The notes under the pieces: generated by a model
Databases searched by the model: none
What the model was told of the DNA's origin: nothing
What the model saw: the letters and a program-made list of their open reading frames with translations, nothing else
Assembly: GCF_937129435.1 (NCBI RefSeq)
Contig: NZ_CAKZNF010000089.1
Location: 62,001 to 126,000 of the forward strand
Source: an uncultured Parasphingopyxis sp.
GTDB taxonomy: Bacteria; Pseudomonadota; Alphaproteobacteria; Sphingomonadales; Sphingomonadaceae
Length of the DNA stretch: 64,000 bases
Direction: 5' to 3'
Part shown: positions 8,883 through 18,035 of the stretch, in pieces
Layout of the letters: each line of letters begins with the position of its first letter
Numbering within the stretch: the stretch's first letter is position 1
Program-made: the position numbers and the translations under genes

Positions 8883-9329
8883 ATGACGGACAATCGGAAC
8901 ATCAGCTACGGCCCCGCCAACGCCTTGCCGGGAGACCAGATCGCGATCACCACCAATCCGGATACCGAACCCTTTTGGGAAAAGGCGAAGGCGCGCACAT
9001 TGACCGCGTGCCAATGCGCCGATTGCGGCCATTTTCGCATGCCGCCCTCCCCCTATTGCCCGGAATGCCAGTCCTCGAACAAGTCGTGGCCCGAACTGCC
9101 GGGCACGGGCACCGTGTTCAGCTTCGCGATCTGCACCAGGAATCCCAAGAACGGCGAGGACTATGTCTATGTTCCGGTCGTGGTCGAGCTCGACGGCACG
9201 GACGGTGCGCACTTGGTCAGCAATCTCGGCGGATGCGATGCCGACGATGTCGAGATCGGCATGAAGGTCGCCGTCGACTGGAACCCGATCAAGGACGATT
9301 GGGTGCTGCCCGTCTTCAGGCCAGCTTGA
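8883..9329 (+). CDS. DUF35/OB-fold zinc-ribbon protein, aldolase or thiolase partner
   Basis: This is a 148-residue protein. The rubredoxin-like zinc ribbon is CADC (Cys45, Cys48) plus CPEC (Cys59, Cys62), followed by an OB-fold segment with GTGTVFSFAI and VPVVVELDG. DUF35 proteins bind thiolase-like partners and are needed for activity of Ltp2-type aldolases (ChsH2 DUF35 domain). The gene begins 2 bases after the stop of the thiolase-like gene, which fits a stoichiometric complex. The start is ATG 8883, with GAGGAGGG upstream. The longer ORF in the track is an artefact of the open frame. Confidence 0.9.
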   Translation: MTDNRNISYGPANALPGDQIAITTNPDTEPFWEKAKARTLTACQCADCGHFRMPPSPYCPECQSSNKSWPELPGTGTVFSFAICTRNPKNGEDYVYVPVVVELDGTDGAHLVSNLGGCDADDVEIGMKVAVDWNPIKDDWVLPVFRPA

Positions 9330-9339
9330 GCGCGGCACG

Positions 9340-11544
9340 ATGCTGAACGGCCTGCGGATCGTCGAGATCGCCAACGGCATGGCCGGCCAGGTCACCGGGC
9401 TGATGCTGAGCGAGTTCGGCGCCGATGTCCTCAAGGTTGAGCCGCCCGGTGGCGATCCAAGCCGGGGGATGGCGAGTTTCGCGAACTGGAACCGCGGCAA
9501 GCGAAGCCTTGCGCTCGATCTGAAGACCGAGGACGGCATCGCCACTCTGAAACAGCGGCTGGCCGATGCCGATGTGCTCGTGCACCAATTCTCGCCTGCC
9601 AAGGCAGAAGCACTCGGTCTCGACGATGCATCGCTCAGCGAAGCCAATCCCCGTCTCGTCGTCTGCGGCATCACCGGCTCGCCGCGAAATCACCCCGATG
9701 TCGAGCGGTCGGACGATGAATTGCTCGTCGCAGCGCGGCTGGGCGTGCTTTACGAGAATGATGGGCACAGGCCTGGACCGATCGTCTGGCGTTACCGGAT
9801 GGGCAGCTGGTCGGCGGCACACCTCGCCTTTGCCGGGATCATGGCGAGGCTGATCATGCGCCTCCAGTCGGGCCGGGGCGGCGGCGCGCATACGTCGATC
9901 TTCCAGGGCTTCATGGCCAAGCTGCCGCTCGTCTGGGCGCGCAACAGCGAAGGGCCGATGCCCAACCCCGAAATCAAGCCGAAGGACCAGCCGACCGCAA
10001 CGGCGCAGCAGCTGTTCGAGTGTCAGGGCGGCGATTGGCTCCAGATCATGGATCCGACACGGCAATTCGAGTTCGCGACCATGCCGACAATGTGGGAGGT
10101 CATGGCCGAAGGCGTCGATATCGATACGCCCGAAGGCCTGATCGAAGCATTCAAGCGCCGACCGATCGAACGGTGGGAAACCGATCTGCGCGCCGCCGAC
10201 ATCGCGGTGGAGCCGGCGCAGCCGATGGGCGAGGTTCTGCGTCATTCCGATGTGCTCGCCAACGGCTATGCGATCGAGATCGACGACCCGGAATTCGGCC
10301 GCACGACGCAGCCCAATCTGCCGATCCATACCGATGCCGAGCTGAAAACGGGCCACTCTGCCCCACGCCTGGGGGAAGGCGGCGATGCGCCTTGGCCGGC
10401 AACAGCCGCGCCGGTCGGCGACAATGGCGCGCCGGCCCATCCGCTTGCCGGCGTCAAGGTGCTCGACATGGGCATGTTCCTCGCCGGCCCGATGGGCCCC
10501 TCGATGATGGGCGACATGGGCGCCGACGTCATCAAGCTGGAGGCGCTGACCGGGGACCGGATCCGGTTCATGCATCGCTATTATCAGGCAGCGGCACGAT
10601 CGAAGCGTTCGATTGCATTGGACCTGACCAAAACTGAATCCCGGCCGATATTGGAGCGCCTCGTCAAATGGGCCGACGTCGTGCATCACAATATGCGGCC
10701 CAAGGCGGCCGAGAAACTCGGCATCACCGAAGAGGCCCTGCGCAAGATCAATCCCGACATCGTCTATTCCTATGTCAGTGCCTATGGGCAGCGCGGGGAG
10801 CGGGCGAACTGGCCGGGATATGATTCGATATTCAACGCCATTGCCGGCTGGGAATTCGAGAATGCGGGCGAAGGAAACCCGCCTGTCTTCAACCGGCCCG
10901 GCACGATGGATGTCACATCGGCACAAAGCTGCCTCGTCGGCATTATGGCATCGCTCTACGCCAAAAGGGCCGGCGGCAAGGCGCATGGCACACAGGCATC
11001 GCTGTTGGGCGTCGCTGCCTTCACCCAGGGTGAAAGGCTTTTGCGTGAAGACGGTTCGCTGACGGAGACGTGCGCGCTGAACAGCTCTCAAACCGGATTT
11101 TCCCCCTATCATCGCATATTCGAGACGCACAGCGATTGGGTAGCGGTGGCCGCGCATAGCGATGCTGCACGCGCGGGTCTGCGTTCGGTCTTGGGAGAAG
11201 ACGAGAGCCGTTTCGAAGACCAAGCCAAGGCGATGACGGCGGACGAGCTTCTGGCCGCGCTCGATGCCGCAAGTGTGCCATGCGACGCCGTGCTGTACGA
11301 CGATGCGCTCAACCGCTTCTTCGACAACCCGGTCCACCGCGAGCTCGGACTCGTCTCCGCCTTGCCGCAACCGCTTTACGGGATCGTAGAGCAGCCGGGC
11401 GCCTTCTGGAATTTCGGCGAGACGCCGATGGCGATCGAGCGTTGCTGCCCCGCCATCGGCCAACATAGCGACGAGATCATGACCCAGATGGGTTTTTCCG
11501 AAACGGAAACGGCCGAGTATCGCAGCAAGGAAATCCTTGGCTAA
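9340..11544 (+). CDS. Double CaiB/BaiF family CoA-transferase
   Basis: This 734-residue protein contains two complete type III CoA-transferase domains in tandem. The first starts LNGLRIVEIANGMAGQ and spans about 1-345. The second starts LAGVKVLDMGMFLAGP near residue 369 and runs to the end. Each keeps an aspartate at the usual catalytic place: Asp125 or Asp126 in RSDDELLVAA, and Asp495 in GYDSIFNA. Single-domain family members are about 400 residues and work as interlocked dimers, so this may be a covalent dimer. It would move CoA between two carboxylic acids, activating a substrate without ATP. The long minus-strand ORF here is a shadow. Confidence 0.9.
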   Translation: MLNGLRIVEIANGMAGQVTGLMLSEFGADVLKVEPPGGDPSRGMASFANWNRGKRSLALDLKTEDGIATLKQRLADADVLVHQFSPAKAEALGLDDASLSEANPRLVVCGITGSPRNHPDVERSDDELLVAARLGVLYENDGHRPGPIVWRYRMGSWSAAHLAFAGIMARLIMRLQSGRGGGAHTSIFQGFMAKLPLVWARNSEGPMPNPEIKPKDQPTATAQQLFECQGGDWLQIMDPTRQFEFATMPTMWEVMAEGVDIDTPEGLIEAFKRRPIERWETDLRAADIAVEPAQPMGEVLRHSDVLANGYAIEIDDPEFGRTTQPNLPIHTDAELKTGHSAPRLGEGGDAPWPATAAPVGDNGAPAHPLAGVKVLDMGMFLAGPMGPSMMGDMGADVIKLEALTGDRIRFMHRYYQAAARSKRSIALDLTKTESRPILERLVKWADVVHHNMRPKAAEKLGITEEALRKINPDIVYSYVSAYGQRGERANWPGYDSIFNAIAGWEFENAGEGNPPVFNRPGTMDVTSAQSCLVGIMASLYAKRAGGKAHGTQASLLGVAAFTQGERLLREDGSLTETCALNSSQTGFSPYHRIFETHSDWVAVAAHSDAARAGLRSVLGEDESRFEDQAKAMTADELLAALDAASVPCDAVLYDDALNRFFDNPVHRELGLVSALPQPLYGIVEQPGAFWNFGETPMAIERCCPAIGQHSDEIMTQMGFSETETAEYRSKEILG

Positions 11545-11556
11545 CCGATACCCGCG

Positions 11557-12330
11557 CTACGCCAGATATTTCTCCGAAAGCGCGACCCGCGCTTCGGGAC
11601 CGACGCCCAGTTCGGTCTCCATATAGGTATCGACAGTGCCGTGCCGCTCGACAATCGCGTTGAATGCGGCACTGAGATAGCTGGCATCGGCCGTCATCAG
11701 GACGCGTATCGCCTCTATAGGCACAGATGGCCCGTTGCGCGCCCGTATCACGTCCGCACCCGATTCGATCCGTTGATCGACGGGAGCGACGTCATTGGTC
11801 AGCAAATAGTCGGCAATCGCATCGTCGGGATGGACGCCGAGGATGTGATGAAAGAGCGCGACCGCCATCCCCGTTCGGTCCTTGCCGGCCAGACAATGGA
11901 CGAGGGATCCGCCTTCTTCTTCGACCAGCGATTTGAAGTAGAGCGCGAATGCCCGCTTGAGCAGCGGACGAAACGGCATTTCAGCATAAGACCGCCGCAT
12001 GCGGACCATCGCCGCCTCGGCGCTGTCCAATGCACCGTCGCTTTTCGCCGGGTTGACGGTCTCGCCCGGCACGAAGACGACCCTGCCGGTAAATTCACTG
12101 TGCCTGCGACAGGGATGATCGGTCCGTTCGCCATCGCCACGCAAATCGATAACGGTGCGAATATCGTTGTCGGGAAGCAGGCAAAGATCCCGGTCGGTTG
12201 CATTTTTGTGCTGTGCCGAACGGAATAGGATGCCGCGTTTCAGTCGGCTCCCGCCCATCGCGGGATAACCGCCATAATCGCGAAAGTTGAGGATACCCTG
12301 CGCCGCGACGATGCGCTCGTCCCGGTTCAC
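11557..12330 (-). CDS. MptpB/LipA-like tyrosine or lipid phosphatase
   Basis: This is a 257-residue phosphatase with signature loop HCLAGKDRTG (Cys146 to Arg152). The Lys-Asp inside the loop is typical of MptpB/LipA-type atypical phosphatases that act on phosphotyrosine and phosphoinositides. An earlier NFRDYGGY segment and a VIDLRGDGE segment with the supporting aspartate also fit. The start is a GTG that overlaps the ligase stop as GTGA. The 442-residue track ORF extends into the ligase gene out of frame and is wrong. It is last in a unit with NMO, SDR, double ACAD and acyl-CoA ligase, so its substrate could be a phosphorylated intermediate or a regulatory lipid; this is open. Confidence 0.85.
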   Translation of the reverse strand: MNRDERIVAAQGILNFRDYGGYPAMGGSRLKRGILFRSAQHKNATDRDLCLLPDNDIRTVIDLRGDGERTDHPCRRHSEFTGRVVFVPGETVNPAKSDGALDSAEAAMVRMRRSYAEMPFRPLLKRAFALYFKSLVEEEGGSLVHCLAGKDRTGMAVALFHHILGVHPDDAIADYLLTNDVAPVDQRIESGADVIRARNGPSVPIEAIRVLMTADASYLSAAFNAIVERHGTVDTYMETELGVGPEARVALSEKYLA

Positions 12331-13841
12331 GCCGCTTCGTCGAGAAACATCTCGCGAACGAGCGGAAGGGCCGGTTTCAACGACGGCGTGCGCGGAACAT
12401 CGTCGGCGAACTTGAATTGGACCGGTACTTGATAGGGAAGGGCACGCTCCTTCACAAAGGTCTTGAGCTCGTCGATTTCGGGCTCGTCGGCACCGTCCTT
12501 CAACATCAGCACAGCCACTGGAACTGAACCCAGCCGCTTGTCGGGGATACCGACCACGACCGCCTCGCGTACGGCCGGATGCTTGTGAAGGATCTCGACC
12601 ACATCGTCCGGGTGAACCTTGAACCCCCCGCGAATGATTGCATTGTCCGCGCGGCCCTTGATGAACAGATAGCCGTCCTCGTCGAGGATCGCCCGATCGG
12701 TGGTCCGGACCCAGCTCTTGCCATCTCCGATCTGCCCGGCCTTGAGTTCCAACACGCCTTCGTCGCCCGCCGGTAGCTCTGCCCCCGATTCCGGATCGAC
12801 GACGCGACCTTCGACACCGGGCGTCAACGTCCCGACGCTCCCGCGCTTGCTGTCCCATAATTCGCGGAATTCGCGCAACCGCCACATCGAAACCGCGCCC
12901 GCAAACTCTGTCGCGCCGTAAGTTCCCATCACGGGCAGGTCATAGCGCCGCAGAAATTCATCGACGATTTCCGGGTCGAGCGGCGCCGTGCCTGAACGCA
13001 GGGCGACGAGGCTTTCGAGATCCTCTTTCGGGATGTCCGCTTCAAGGATCATGCGGAGCGCGGCGGGGACGGCGCCTGCAATCTTCGGCCGGTGGCGCAC
13101 AATCGCGTGGTGCCAGCCCTCGACGGTAAAACGATCCTGGATGCACAGCTTCCGGCCCGAAAGAATCCCGGTGAGGATGAAATACATGCCGCCGATATGG
13201 GCCAGCGGATTGCTCAACAGCTCTGTCCCGCTACGCAGGCGCGGCTTATCGTCGGCAGAACGCCCTTTCTCATATGCCAGCGCGCCGGTGATCGCGCTGA
13301 CGAAGGAGTCACGCTTGATCGGAATGCGTTTCGGCGTGCCGGTCGTACCCGAGGTCAGCATTTCGATAATCGTGCCCGGCTCCGTCGTCCGAATACTCTC
13401 TCCCGTGATCGTGTCGAACCCGTCGCGGAAATGCGCGCCTTGTAGAAACGGCTCGGTTTCGATGATCGCCGAGCCCGCTTTTTTGAGAACATCGAGTACG
13501 CCGTCACGGTCAAAATCGTCCGGCTCTCCGATGACTACCGGGACCTCAAGTCGTTCGAGGTCAGGATTAAGCTTTTCCTTCGGCATCATCGGGTTGATCG
13601 TAACGATGCAGCAATCGCGCGCAGCCGCCGCAAGGATCGCCGCGGCGGCATCAGGGCGATTACGGACCATGATGCCGATCCGCGAATCCCGCCCCAGGCC
13701 GAGCTCGTCGAGCAGGCCGGATATGGCCGCGATCGACCCCGCGAGCTGAGCCCAGCTGTACCATGTATCCTGATAGTCGAGGACGTCGGCGTCGGGATCG
13801 ACGGCGAGCACAGTGGAAAGCGTTTCGGAAATATATGACAT
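12327..13841 (-). CDS. AMP-forming acyl-CoA synthetase
   Basis: This 504-residue member of the adenylate-forming ligase family shows the ATP loop MLTSGTTGTPKR, the GTYGATEF motif, the hinge region TTDRAILDEDGYLFIKGR, and a late lysine in TPSLKPALP. It would convert a carboxylic acid to its acyl-CoA via an acyl-adenylate. The start at 13841 gives the natural MSYISETL N-terminus. The track ORF beginning at 14234 runs into the ACAD gene. It lies 4 bases after the double ACAD gene and overlaps the phosphatase by 4 bases. Confidence 0.92.
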   Translation of the reverse strand: MSYISETLSTVLAVDPDADVLDYQDTWYSWAQLAGSIAAISGLLDELGLGRDSRIGIMVRNRPDAAAAILAAAARDCCIVTINPMMPKEKLNPDLERLEVPVVIGEPDDFDRDGVLDVLKKAGSAIIETEPFLQGAHFRDGFDTITGESIRTTEPGTIIEMLTSGTTGTPKRIPIKRDSFVSAITGALAYEKGRSADDKPRLRSGTELLSNPLAHIGGMYFILTGILSGRKLCIQDRFTVEGWHHAIVRHRPKIAGAVPAALRMILEADIPKEDLESLVALRSGTAPLDPEIVDEFLRRYDLPVMGTYGATEFAGAVSMWRLREFRELWDSKRGSVGTLTPGVEGRVVDPESGAELPAGDEGVLELKAGQIGDGKSWVRTTDRAILDEDGYLFIKGRADNAIIRGGFKVHPDDVVEILHKHPAVREAVVVGIPDKRLGSVPVAVLMLKDGADEPEIDELKTFVKERALPYQVPVQFKFADDVPRTPSLKPALPLVREMFLDEAA

Positions 13842-13845
13842 GAAA

Positions 13846-16185
13846 CTAACCCTGCTTGATCTGATCGAACGGGACGTCCTTGTCCGCCCGGATTTCTCCC
13901 GGCATGCCGAGGACGCGCTCCGAAATCTGGTTACGCAACACTTCGTCAGCCCCACCGGCGATACGAAGCGCCGTAGACCAGATATAATCGTCCCAGATGC
14001 GCGAGGATTCGGCATCCGCTGGATCGTGCGCAATGCCTCCCGCTCCCCGCATTTCCATGGCGAAACCGGAACTGTTCTGTAGACGCGACGAGGAGGCGAG
14101 CTTGACCACGCTCGCCAGCGCCCCGGGATTGTCCCCGCGCGCGACCATGCCGCGCAGCTTCGCCTGGAACTGAATTTCGGCTTCCTCTTCGGCAAGAAAT
14201 TCGCCGAGCCGCGTGCGGATATAGCGGTCATCAAGCGCCGTGCCGTTGCCGCGCTTCAGGCCACTGGCGAGATCGATCAGCTTACCGATGCCTCCATCGC
14301 CCGAATTCCCTCCCGAACCCAGCCGTTCGCCCATCAGCACGGTCATTGCGCAGGCCCAGCCTTCACCAACCTCGCCGACGCGATATTCGTCCGGAATGCG
14401 TACATCGGTCAGGAAGGTTTCGTTGAAATCATGCTCGCCGGAGATCTGGCGGATCGGTCGTGTTTCGACGCCCGGCGTTTTCATGTCGAGCAGGAAGAAG
14501 GTAAGCCCCTTGTGCTTGGGCACGCTCGAATCGGTCCGCGCGATCAGGATGGCCCAGTCGGTCAGATGGGCCCAGCTCGACCAGACCTTCTGGCCGTTGA
14601 CGACCCATTCGTCGCCGTCCCTGACCGCCTTGGTGCGCAGCCCCGCCAGGTCCGATCCAGCCGCAGGCTCTGAAAAGAGCTGGCACCAGGTCGTCTCGCC
14701 CTTCAGCGTCGGTTCGGTAAACTGTGCCTTCTGCGCGTCGGTGCCGTGTTTGAGAATGACCGGCAACGCCATGTTGAGACCGATCTTGGTGAAGGGCCCG
14801 CGCGGGACGTTGTACTGCGATTCCTCCTCGACGAAGATCAACCCCTCGACGAGGCTGGCACCGCGCCCGCCGACCTCCTTCGGAAGGAGCAGGCCGGCAT
14901 AGCCGCCTTCGTGGAGCCTGCGCTGCCAGCGCCGGGCAACTTCGGCATGCCGTGCATCTTCGATCTTCTCGCCCCGCGCAAATTCGAATTCGGGCGCATT
15001 GGCCGCCAGCCATGCCCGAACTTCCTCGCGCCAGGCGGCATCTTCGGGGTTGTCGTGCGCGCCGGGTTCCACCGACTCGAGTTCGCTCGTGCCGCGCGGG
15101 CGTGTTTCGACGAGTCGATCGGCCCAGAATTCACGGCCTCCGAGCGAAAGCGAAAGCGTCCGTTCACGGCGGTAATAGAAGTGGCAATTGGCTTCGAAGG
15201 TATAGCCAATCCCACCGTGCACCTGCAGGTTTTCACGCGCGGCCGGCTCGAACGCTGCGATGGCGGCAAGCCGCGCACTCGCCGCGGCGTGTGGCAGGGC
15301 CGACGCATCGTGATCCGCTGTCCATCCGGCGAATTCGGCCGACGATCGCGCCAGTTCGATGCGCATGCGGATATCGGCCAGCTTGTGCTTGATCGACTGA
15401 TAGCTCGCCAACGGACGGGCGAAGATGAAACGCTCCATCGCATAGTCGCGTGCCATGTTCAGGCAGGCCTCGGCGCCACCCACCCCTTCATAGGCGGCCT
15501 GGACAGCCGCGCGATCAAAAAGCGATCGCCAATCCAGGCGCGATCCGGCCCTCGAAAGCTTCTCTGCCGGAACGCCATCGAGTTGCAGCGAATAATGCGC
15601 GCGAAGCTCGTCGAAACTTTTGAGCCGTTCCTTTTCGATATCGGCGAGGTCGGCCACGACCAAGACCGGCTTGTCGTCCGCATCCTTGGCGAGAATAACC
15701 GCAAGCGATGCAATTCCCGCATCCGCCACGGGGCTTTTCGAGCCCATAAGCGCACCGTCGGCAAAGCGTGTGGCGATGCGCGACGGATCGAACTCGTCAT
15801 TCCCCTCGGCATAGGCGAAACAGGCGACCGTCTGACCAGTCGCAATGCCCGGCAGCCATTTTGCTTGCTGCTCCGGGGTGCCGAAAAGCCTGATCGCCTC
15901 GGCGGCGAGAACGATCGAGGAGGCGAAGGGCAGCGCAGCGTTCGCCCGCCCCAGTTCCTCGGATATGACGCCGAGATCGGATGCGCCCATAGAAAGACCG
16001 CCATGCGCTTCCGGCAGCGCGGCGCCGAGAATCCCCATTTCGGCCAATTCGCGCCACAGGGGTTCGTCCCATTCGCTACCGGCATCGATCAGTTCGCGAA
16101 GCCGGTCGGGCGACGAACGCTCGGCGAGCAATCGCCCGACCTGTTCGGCCAATAGCTGTTGTTCTTCGGAGCGTTCGAACTGCAT
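13846..16185 (-). CDS. Fused double acyl-CoA dehydrogenase (beta-like then alpha-like)
   Basis: This 779-residue frame holds two ACAD units. Residues 1 to about 370 start MQFERSEEQQLLAEQV and end with QVHGGIGYTFEANCHFYYRR. This half lacks a glutamate at the IVD/LCAD position (FDRAAVQAAYEGVGGAEA). Residues from about 395 to the end have SEPAAGSDLAGLRTKAV, WVVNGQKVWSSWAH and LMGERLGSGG, whose glutamate matches the IVD/LCAD-type base. In steroid-degrading bacteria such halves are separate subunits of alpha2beta2 enzymes (FadE26-27, ChsE4-ChsE5). Here they are one chain. The start at 16185 is the ATG 4 bases after the SDR stop. Confidence 0.9.
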   Translation of the reverse strand: MQFERSEEQQLLAEQVGRLLAERSSPDRLRELIDAGSEWDEPLWRELAEMGILGAALPEAHGGLSMGASDLGVISEELGRANAALPFASSIVLAAEAIRLFGTPEQQAKWLPGIATGQTVACFAYAEGNDEFDPSRIATRFADGALMGSKSPVADAGIASLAVILAKDADDKPVLVVADLADIEKERLKSFDELRAHYSLQLDGVPAEKLSRAGSRLDWRSLFDRAAVQAAYEGVGGAEACLNMARDYAMERFIFARPLASYQSIKHKLADIRMRIELARSSAEFAGWTADHDASALPHAAASARLAAIAAFEPAARENLQVHGGIGYTFEANCHFYYRRERTLSLSLGGREFWADRLVETRPRGTSELESVEPGAHDNPEDAAWREEVRAWLAANAPEFEFARGEKIEDARHAEVARRWQRRLHEGGYAGLLLPKEVGGRGASLVEGLIFVEEESQYNVPRGPFTKIGLNMALPVILKHGTDAQKAQFTEPTLKGETTWCQLFSEPAAGSDLAGLRTKAVRDGDEWVVNGQKVWSSWAHLTDWAILIARTDSSVPKHKGLTFFLLDMKTPGVETRPIRQISGEHDFNETFLTDVRIPDEYRVGEVGEGWACAMTVLMGERLGSGGNSGDGGIGKLIDLASGLKRGNGTALDDRYIRTRLGEFLAEEEAEIQFQAKLRGMVARGDNPGALASVVKLASSSRLQNSSGFAMEMRGAGGIAHDPADAESSRIWDDYIWSTALRIAGGADEVLRNQISERVLGMPGEIRADKDVPFDQIKQG

Positions 16186-16189
16186 GATG

Positions 16190-16984
16190 CTATTTCGGCG
16201 GCATCCGGATCGCACCGTCGAGCCGCAGCGCCTGACCGTTGAAATAGGTATTGCGGGCGAGCTCCAACACGAGGCTGCCGAATTCCTCGGGATGACCCAG
16301 CCGCTTCGGGAACGGCACCGATGCATTCAGCCCTTCCCATACTTCGGGTGCGCGGTCCTTCACGCCCAGCATGGGCGGCGTCGCGAAAATGCCGGGCATG
16401 ATCGAATTGACGCGGATGCCGAGCGACATCAAATCCCGCGCCATCGGCAGGACGAGCCCGTTCACCCCGGCCTTGCAGCTTCCATATGCGACCTGTCCGA
16501 TCTGGCCGTCCTGCGCGGCGGCCGAACTTGTCAGGATGATGCACCCGCGCTCTCCGTCCTCGTTCAGCGGATCGGCCTCCGCCATGCCGAGCGCCGCGAT
16601 CGAGGCCATGCGGTAGCTGGCGACGAGGATGCCCTGGGTCGAGAACGCATAGTCCTCGCTCGACAACCGCTTATAGCCGCCGATCGCCTTGTCGTAGCCC
16701 ACCGTCTTGCCGTTCTTCGATATCTGGGCGCAATGCACGAGGACGCGCTCCTGCCCGTTCGCGGCACGAGCCGCTTCAAAGCCGGCCACGACAGAATCCT
16801 CGTCGGTGATATCGACAAGGTGAAACGTCCCGCCGATGCCATCAGCGGTTGCCTTGCCACCCTCCTCGTTCACATCGAACACCGCGACCTTGAACCCGGC
16901 ACCGGCCAGCGCCTCGGCACTCGCCTTGCCCAAGCCCGACGCCGCGCCGGTCACCACTGCCGCCAGACCTTGATCGAACTTCAT
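16190..16984 (-). CDS. SDR, HSD10-like 3-hydroxyacyl-CoA dehydrogenase
   Basis: This is a 264-residue short-chain dehydrogenase. The cofactor loop is TGAASGLG, the acidic cofactor-selecting residue follows in VFDVNEEGG (favouring NAD), and the active site is SSAAAQDGQIGQVAYGSCKAG. Its N-terminus and the long insert ending in TQGILVASYRMA resemble type 2 3-hydroxyacyl-CoA dehydrogenases (HSD17B10). The usual NNAG is VHCAQ. It is the second gene of the NMO operon and would supply the keto step after the double ACAD. A GAAGAGGGA ribosome site precedes the ATG. Confidence 0.88.
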   Translation of the reverse strand: MKFDQGLAAVVTGAASGLGKASAEALAGAGFKVAVFDVNEEGGKATADGIGGTFHLVDITDEDSVVAGFEAARAANGQERVLVHCAQISKNGKTVGYDKAIGGYKRLSSEDYAFSTQGILVASYRMASIAALGMAEADPLNEDGERGCIILTSSAAAQDGQIGQVAYGSCKAGVNGLVLPMARDLMSLGIRVNSIMPGIFATPPMLGVKDRAPEVWEGLNASVPFPKRLGHPEEFGSLVLELARNTYFNGQALRLDGAIRMPPK

Positions 16985-17009
16985 TCCCTCTTCCCCTAGT
17001 CTCGATTTT

Positions 17010-17996
17010 TCAATTTGCTCCGGCCATCCTGGCCAGCTTCTCGCGGATGATCGTCTCGGCCTCTTCCATGATCCGGTCCATCAATTCCTGAACGCTCGGG
17101 ATATCGTGGATCAGGCCTTGAACCATGCTCGCCCAGAATACGCCCTGGCTCAGATCGCCGCTGTCGAGCAGTTCCTTTCCCTTCACACCGCTCACCAGCT
17201 CGGCGACATCGCCGAATTCGGCATCGGGATTTTTGAGGATTTCGGCGACCCTGTCCGACACCTCCGACTTGCCGACCCGCGCCGTGTTGCGGAACTGCCG
17301 GAAAATCAGATGCGTCCCGCGCTCGTCATTCTCGACATATCTGGCCTTCACATTGTCGTGGATCGGCGCCTCTTTCGTCGCGCAAAAACGGGTGCCCATA
17401 TTGGCCCCCTCGGCTCCCAGCGACAGCGCCGCCACCAGGCCGCGCCCGTCGCCGATGCCGCCCGAGGCGACCAGCGGAATTTTCACCTGATCGGCCGCCG
17501 CCGGGATCAGCACGAGGCCCGGAATATCGTCCTCGCCGGGATGGCCGGCGCATTCAAAGCCGTCGATCGAAATCGCATCGACGCCCTTTCTTTCGGCCGA
17601 AAGCGAATGCCGGACCGAAGTGCATTTGTGGATGATCCGGCAGCCACCCGCCTTGAAGATCTCCCAGACCTCGGCGACCGCCGACGTTCCCGCCGTCTCG
17701 ACGATACGAACCCCGCTGTCGACAATGGCGCGCGCATAGGCGCCATAGTCGGGCGAACGCATCGTCGGAAAAACGGTCAGATTCACCCCGAACGGCTTGT
17801 CGGTCATTGTGCGGCAGCGTTCGATCTCCGCCTGCAAGGCTTCGGGCGAAGGCTGCGTCAGACCGGTAATGATTCCAAGCCCGCCCGCATTGGAGACAGC
17901 CGCCGCCAGTTCGGCGACACCCACGCTCTGCATTCCGCCCTGTACGATCGGACGCTCGATTTCGAGCATTCTCGTAAGGCGCGTCTCGATAGCCAT
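17010..17996 (-). CDS. Nitronate monooxygenase-family flavoprotein
   Basis: This 328-residue FMN-binding TIM-barrel protein of the NMO/2-nitropropane dioxygenase family shows PIVQGGMQSVGVAELAAAVSNAGGLG, SIDGFECAGHPG and PLVASGGIGDGRGLVAAL. Family members also act as flavin-dependent oxidoreductases on CoA esters, for example IpdC in steroid ring C/D degradation, so nitronate is not necessarily the substrate. I start it at ATG 17996. The longer track ORF reads through operator site 3 and its first 16 residues are artefactual. It is the first gene of a five-gene unit. Confidence 0.88.
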   Translation of the reverse strand: MAIETRLTRMLEIERPIVQGGMQSVGVAELAAAVSNAGGLGIITGLTQPSPEALQAEIERCRTMTDKPFGVNLTVFPTMRSPDYGAYARAIVDSGVRIVETAGTSAVAEVWEIFKAGGCRIIHKCTSVRHSLSAERKGVDAISIDGFECAGHPGEDDIPGLVLIPAAADQVKIPLVASGGIGDGRGLVAALSLGAEGANMGTRFCATKEAPIHDNVKARYVENDERGTHLIFRQFRNTARVGKSEVSDRVAEILKNPDAEFGDVAELVSGVKGKELLDSGDLSQGVFWASMVQGLIHDIPSVQELMDRIMEEAETIIREKLARMAGAN

Positions 17997-18016
17997 ATCA
18001 AGCAAGCCCTCTGTCC

Positions 18017-18035
18017 TATATAACCTAGTTATATA
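18017..18035. promoter_or_regulatory. Shared catabolic palindrome, site 3
   Basis: TATATAAC-CTA-GTTATATA has perfect 8-base arms centred at 18026, the most symmetric copy of the family. It lies between the divergent NMO operon (start 17996) and the MDR gene (start 18116). Confidence 0.85.

Noticed and set aside
9316-11466. 716-residue minus-strand ORF
   Set aside because: It is antisense to the double CoA-transferase, has Arg/His/Gly-rich composition and no family motif. It is a shadow of GC-rich codon use.
14746-16155. 469-residue plus-strand ORF across the double ACAD
   Set aside because: Mirror-frame artefact of a high-GC gene, without start context or motifs.
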